NCBI GenBank assembly: GCA_015487755.1
Contig: WFPG01000224.1
Coordinates: 1-8,101 of the forward strand
DNA from: Acidobacteriota bacterium
Lineage (GTDB): Bacteria > Acidobacteriota > Holophagae > Thermotomaculales > Thermotomaculaceae
Length of the DNA stretch: 8,101 nt
Reading direction: 5' to 3'
The translations under genes were made by a program, and so were the position numbers. Position 1 is the stretch's first letter; every line of letters starts with the position of its first letter. This document shows positions 4,714 to 8,101 of this stretch, in pieces. The notes beneath the pieces are model-generated. The model did no database searches and was not told the origin of the DNA. It saw only the letters and a list, made by a program, of their open reading frames with translations.

Positions 4714-6462
4714 ATGGCTGAAATTAAAATTCTACCTGACAGGGTTGTCAATAAAATTGCGGCAGGCGAGGTTGTTGAAAGGCCTGAGTCTGTCGTTAAA
4801 GAGTTAATTGAAAACTCCATTGACGCAAAGGCGGACAACATAAAGGTTTTCCTGAAAAAAAGCGGGAAAAGAGAGATTAAGGTAATTGACAACGGAATGG
4901 GAATGGGTTATGACGACGCATTGCTTGCGTTTGAAAGGCATGCTACAAGCAAAATAAACGATGTTGAAGATATTGAAAAAATTGCAACACTCGGCTTCAG
5001 AGGGGAAGCCCTTCCTTCAATCGCAAGTGTATCCAGAGTTACATTAAAAACGGTAAAAAAAGGGGAAAACGAAGGGACAATTGTGCAAATTGAAGGAGGA
5101 GTTATAAAAAGGGTTGAAAAAGCCCAACTGCCCGTCGGAACGGAGATAATAGTTGCTAACCTTTTTTTCAACACCCCCGCAAGAAAAAAATTTTTAAAAT
5201 CCGACGAAACCGAACTTTCAAGGATTATAAGGCTTGTAAACTCATACGCTCTGGCAAACCCTCATATATCTTTTTCCCTTTACAATGAAGGCAAAAGTTT
5301 AATTTCATTTTCCTCTTTTGAAAGCCTTGAAAAAAGGATAAAAAAGATTTTAGGCAGCGATTTTTTGCACCACTCTATTTCCTATCCACATTTGAAGGCG
5401 GAAGCATTTGTCCTTCCCCCTGAAAAGGCTCTCAAATCATCTATAAAACAATACTTTCTTTTAAACGGAAGGTTTGTAAGGGATAAAACAATAAGCCAGA
5501 GTGTTTACAATGCATTTAAATCGGTTACATCTTTTTTTGAAGGATACCCTCAAGGAGTTATTAAAATAGAAATCTCGCCTGAGTTGGTAGATGTAAATGT
5601 TCACCCTTCAAAATTAGAAGTAAGGTTTAGAAACCGGAACGAGGTATACTCAACGGTAAAAGAAGCTTGCATAAAAGCCCTTGAAAACAGAAACCAGCCT
5701 TCACACCTGACTATAACAGACAAATCAATCCAATTCTTCACTAAAGAGCAGTATTCACCTTCGCAGACAGAGGCTTTACACTTAAATGAGCCTCAAACAA
5801 CATATTCTGGCAATACAAAACAGGAAGATGGTTTGACAACAGAACAAAATTATTCAACTCAACAACATTTTTCCTTTGAAAAGCCTTCCCACGGCTTCAG
5901 GGTATTAGGGCAATTTAATTCATCATTTATTATTGCGGAAAAGGACAACTCTTTGTACATAATAGACCAGCATGTTGTACATGAAAGGATACTGTACGAA
6001 AAGGCTCTAAAAATGATTAACAAAAATAAAATTGAGATGCAGCCGCTTTTAATTCCGATTACAGTGAACACAGGAAATGAAAACAGGGGTATTCTTGAAA
6101 AACATAAAGATTTAATTGAAAAAAGTGGTTTCAGGTTTGAATTTATTGACAATTACTCCATCAAAATTACCGCCTACCCTATTTTTCTAAAACAAAAGGA
6201 TATTGAGGCTGTATTTCTCCAACTTTTAGGGTTAATTATTGAGGAAAAGGAAAAAGACAAATCAGAATTGTTCAAAGATATAGCCGCTACCATAGGGTGT
6301 AAAAACGCAATAAAAGCAAACACTCCTCTAAATTTTACGGAAATTGACTCCCTTTTATCACAACTTTTTGAATGCGAAAACCCTTACTATTGCCCACACG
6401 GAAGGCCTATACTTATCAGGCTTACTTTAGACGATATAGAAAAACTATTTAAAAGAAAATAA
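4714..6462 (+). CDS. mutL: DNA mismatch repair protein MutL (endonuclease type)
   Basis: MutL links mismatch recognition by MutS to strand cleavage. The N-terminal GHKL ATPase is clear: NKIAAGEVVERPESVVKELI (13-32, with the catalytic Glu30), DNGMGM (59-64), ATSKI (77-81) and TLGFRGEAL (92-100), then NTPARKKFLK (153-162) and NVHPSKLEVRF (295-305) in the transducer domain. A Gln/Thr/Ser-rich linker covers about 327-390. The C-terminal dimerisation and nuclease domain holds DQHVVHERILYE (418-429), a form of the DQHA-X2-E-X4-E metal motif with Ala changed to Val, then GCK (528-530), CPHGRP (560-565) and an LFKRK end. These mark a MutL that nicks DNA itself, as in species without MutH. At 582 residues it is of usual length. 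An SD GAGGT precedes the ATG by four bases. No mutS is in the window. Confidence 0.97.
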   Translation: MAEIKILPDRVVNKIAAGEVVERPESVVKELIENSIDAKADNIKVFLKKSGKREIKVIDNGMGMGYDDALLAFERHATSKINDVEDIEKIATLGFRGEALPSIASVSRVTLKTVKKGENEGTIVQIEGGVIKRVEKAQLPVGTEIIVANLFFNTPARKKFLKSDETELSRIIRLVNSYALANPHISFSLYNEGKSLISFSSFESLEKRIKKILGSDFLHHSISYPHLKAEAFVLPPEKALKSSIKQYFLLNGRFVRDKTISQSVYNAFKSVTSFFEGYPQGVIKIEISPELVDVNVHPSKLEVRFRNRNEVYSTVKEACIKALENRNQPSHLTITDKSIQFFTKEQYSPSQTEALHLNEPQTTYSGNTKQEDGLTTEQNYSTQQHFSFEKPSHGFRVLGQFNSSFIIAEKDNSLYIIDQHVVHERILYEKALKMINKNKIEMQPLLIPITVNTGNENRGILEKHKDLIEKSGFRFEFIDNYSIKITAYPIFLKQKDIEAVFLQLLGLIIEEKEKDKSELFKDIAATIGCKNAIKANTPLNFTEIDSLLSQLFECENPYYCPHGRPILIRLTLDDIEKLFKRK

Positions 6463-6484
6463 AAAAAGCCCCCATAAAGGGGGC
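6461..6484 (-). terminator. Intrinsic terminator of the antiporter gene, shared with the end of mutL
   Basis: GCCCCC (6468-6473) and GGGGGC (6479-6484) form a perfect 6-bp stem with a 5-base loop. On the minus strand it is followed by seven T (complement of A at 6461-6467), making a strong terminator 15 bases after the stop of the antiporter gene at 6500. The T-run overlaps the mutL stop codon. On the plus strand only AATTAAAT follows, so termination of mutL here would be weaker. Confidence 0.85.
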
Positions 6485-6499
6485 AATTAAATCAATTAT

Positions 6500-8068
6500 T
6501 TAAAAAAAGATAAAAGTTATAAGTATAAAGGTGGGTATCAGAAAAACTAAAGTATACTTAAAGATGTACCCGAAGAAACTGGGCATATCTATTCCGTTTT
6601 CTTCAGCTATTGATTTAACCATAAAATTAGGGGCATTCCCTATATAAGTATTTGCACCCATAAAAACCGCACCGGAAGATATTGCTTTTAAATAAAGGTT
6701 CTGATGGGCAATAAGGTTGTGAATAGCCACTTTTTCCGGCATACCTGCAAAGAACTGGCCTAATGCGGTGTTTAAAAATGTTAAATAAGTAGGCGCATTG
6801 TCAAGGAAAGAAGACAATGTCCCGGTCACCCAGAAGTAATGAGCAGGCTCTTTTACAGCATGAATTATAAAAGCAAGGGCTCCGTCTGTCCCAGCCTTTA
6901 GAATTGCAAGTGCCGGGATAATTGTCATAAAGATACCTGCAAAGAGGTAAGCAACTTCAATAATGGGAAACCATGAGAATTCGTTTTCCTTCCTGATTTC
7001 CTTTTTAGTAGTGTAAAGAGATAGGAAACCCATAACAATTAAAATCAAATCCCTAACCGCACTTTCAATTGGAACATGCACACCTAATACATCAAAAGTA
7101 CCCGGCTTCCAGAACCCACTTAATAAAACCCCTCCTATAACTCCCAAAAGGAAGATAAAATTATGGGCACCTAAAATTTTAATATTCATTTTGCCCTGCT
7201 TTACTCTGACTTCAGGGTCTTCCTTGGCATAGTAATATCTATCCATTATGTAAAAAATCACAAGTAAAATCCCTGCTGTTGTAGCCATTTCAGTAAATAT
7301 ATGAAATGTCCAGAAAAAGGGAACTCCGTGGAGAAACCCTAAAAATAAAGGAGGGTCGCCTAACGGAGTTAAGGAACCGCCTATATTTGCAACAAGAAAA
7401 ATAAAGAATACTACAATGTGGGTTTTATACTTTCTGTCTCTGTTTGCCCTTAATACCGGCCTGATTAAAACCATTGCCGAACCTGTTGTCCCAATCCAGG
7501 AAGACATAAATGTCCCTATAAGCAATAAAACAAGGTTCATTCCGGGAGTTCCTTCCAGATTGCCCTTTACCAGAATACCGCCTGCGACGGTAAATAGTGA
7601 CCATAGAAGGATAATAAACGGTATATAATCTATCAAATAAATATGAAGTATTTCGTGAAAAGCAACCCCTTTAAAAACAAGCAAAAACGGAATTGCAAAC
7701 ACTAACGCCCAGAATGCAGAAACCTTTCCGAAATGGTGGTGCCAGAATTTAGGGAACAAAAGTGGAAATAATGCAATTGAAAGCAAGATTCCAACAAATG
7801 GAATTACAGACCATAAAGGCAAAATTTTACCGAGACTTTCACATTCTTCATTAGAGCTTGCCTCTTCAGCCTGTTCTTTTTTAATCTCTTTTTCACCTTT
7901 AGAAACGTTGTTTTGGGTATTTTTCTCTACATTTGTTTCAGAAGGCAAAGACTGTTCCACCTGGGTTCCCGTTTTTTGTTCATTTGCACTTTGAGGCAAA
8001 TCCTGTGCTATTCCGCTCCCGAATAACAAGAAGGCGCCACAAATAATCGCTATTAAAGTTTTTTTCAT
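6500..8068 (-). CDS. NhaD/CitMHS-type sodium:proton antiporter homologue (ion transporter superfamily) with N-terminal signal peptide
   Basis: This inner-membrane carrier of 522 residues probably exchanges Na+ for H+, although relatives in the same superfamily move dicarboxylates. It has the two inverted halves of the superfamily: GTTGSAMVLIRP (193-204) with NIGGSLTPLGDPP (228-240) in the first, and FLDNAPTY (421-428) with GANTYIGNAPNFMVK (471-485) in the second. These re-entrant hairpin motifs, together with FPKFWHHHFGKV (105-116), resemble the CitMHS_2 proteins usually annotated as sodium:proton antiporters. Numbering is from the ATG at 8068. An in-frame ATG exists at 8083, but the SD GAGGTGG (8081-8075) lies between the two and serves the inner one, which also gives a clean signal peptide (MKKTLIAIICGAFLLFGSGIAQ in two parts, cleavage near 21). 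Residues 22-75 are a Gln/Glu/Lys/Ser-rich hydrophilic stretch before the first membrane helix of the core. The promoter is outside the window or at its edge. Confidence 0.85.
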   Translation of the reverse strand: MKKTLIAIICGAFLLFGSGIAQDLPQSANEQKTGTQVEQSLPSETNVEKNTQNNVSKGEKEIKKEQAEEASSNEECESLGKILPLWSVIPFVGILLSIALFPLLFPKFWHHHFGKVSAFWALVFAIPFLLVFKGVAFHEILHIYLIDYIPFIILLWSLFTVAGGILVKGNLEGTPGMNLVLLLIGTFMSSWIGTTGSAMVLIRPVLRANRDRKYKTHIVVFFIFLVANIGGSLTPLGDPPLFLGFLHGVPFFWTFHIFTEMATTAGILLVIFYIMDRYYYAKEDPEVRVKQGKMNIKILGAHNFIFLLGVIGGVLLSGFWKPGTFDVLGVHVPIESAVRDLILIVMGFLSLYTTKKEIRKENEFSWFPIIEVAYLFAGIFMTIIPALAILKAGTDGALAFIIHAVKEPAHYFWVTGTLSSFLDNAPTYLTFLNTALGQFFAGMPEKVAIHNLIAHQNLYLKAISSGAVFMGANTYIGNAPNFMVKSIAEENGIDMPSFFGYIFKYTLVFLIPTFILITFIFF

Positions 8069-8074
8069 ACCGTC

Positions 8075-8081
8075 CCACCTC
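8075..8081 (-). promoter_or_regulatory. Ribosome binding site that decides the antiporter start
   Basis: GAGGTGG on the minus strand lies six bases before the ATG at 8068-8066. It overlaps the second and third codons of the longer reading frame that would start at 8083, which itself has only an A-rich stretch before it. The shorter start is therefore favoured, by five codons. Confidence 0.8.
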
Positions 8082-8101
8082 ATATTTTTTTATAAATTTA
8101 A

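Noticed and set aside
4692..5174. Minus-strand open frames over the start of mutL
   Set aside because: They are antisense to the conserved GHKL ATPase motifs; the protein sequences are just the reverse of those codons.
5859..6152. Minus-strand open frame of 97 codons inside mutL
   Set aside because: It is antisense to the MutL nuclease domain and has no features of its own.
7416..7628. Plus-strand open frame of 70 codons inside the antiporter gene
   Set aside because: It is antisense to conserved membrane segments and has no SD.
8090..8101. A -10-like TTTATAAA on the minus strand upstream of the antiporter
   Set aside because: The sequence is simply AT-rich and any -35 box would lie outside the window.

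Overview
The window is a stretch of ordinary-looking chromosome from a low-GC, Gram-negative (diderm) bacterium. A TonB-dependent outer-membrane receptor shows the outer membrane. The MutL has the intact C-terminal endonuclease motifs of methyl-independent mismatch repair, so this is not an Escherichia-like gammaproteobacterium. Arginine in mutL is written almost only as AGG/AGA, a habit common in thermophiles. The species cannot be fixed from the sequence alone. I see no insertion sequence, phage gene, CRISPR array or toxin-antitoxin pair.

Layout. (1) Positions 2-1276, plus strand: the end of an ABC transporter ATPase, cut by the window edge, and its six-helix permease, closed by a bidirectional hairpin terminator. 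(2) Positions 1311-3544, minus strand: a tRNA-Arg(ACG) with an encoded CCA, then after about 30 nt a full cobalamin riboswitch, then a TonB-dependent receptor that is best read as the vitamin B12 receptor BtuB. No terminator and no convincing promoter lies between the tRNA and the riboswitch, so they may share one transcript. (3) Positions 3646-4656, minus strand: a DHH/DHHA1 phosphoesterase of the NrnA type. It is divergent from (4) mutL at 4714-6462, plus strand, across only 57 bp that hold two overlapping candidate promoters. (5) Positions 6500-8068, minus strand: an NhaD/CitMHS-type sodium:proton antiporter homologue with a signal peptide and a hydrophilic extension. It converges on mutL at a shared hairpin.

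The genes do not form one pathway. The clearest regulatory unit is the B12 one: the riboswitch senses cobalamin and should turn down the receptor when the vitamin is plentiful. Its expression platform is the most interesting part of the window. It contains a possible 7-codon leader ORF whose Shine-Dalgarno lies in the loop of the hairpin just after the aptamer, and a segment that can pair either locally or with the aptamer core. I found no clearly undescribed multi-gene system; the novel aspects are regulatory architecture.
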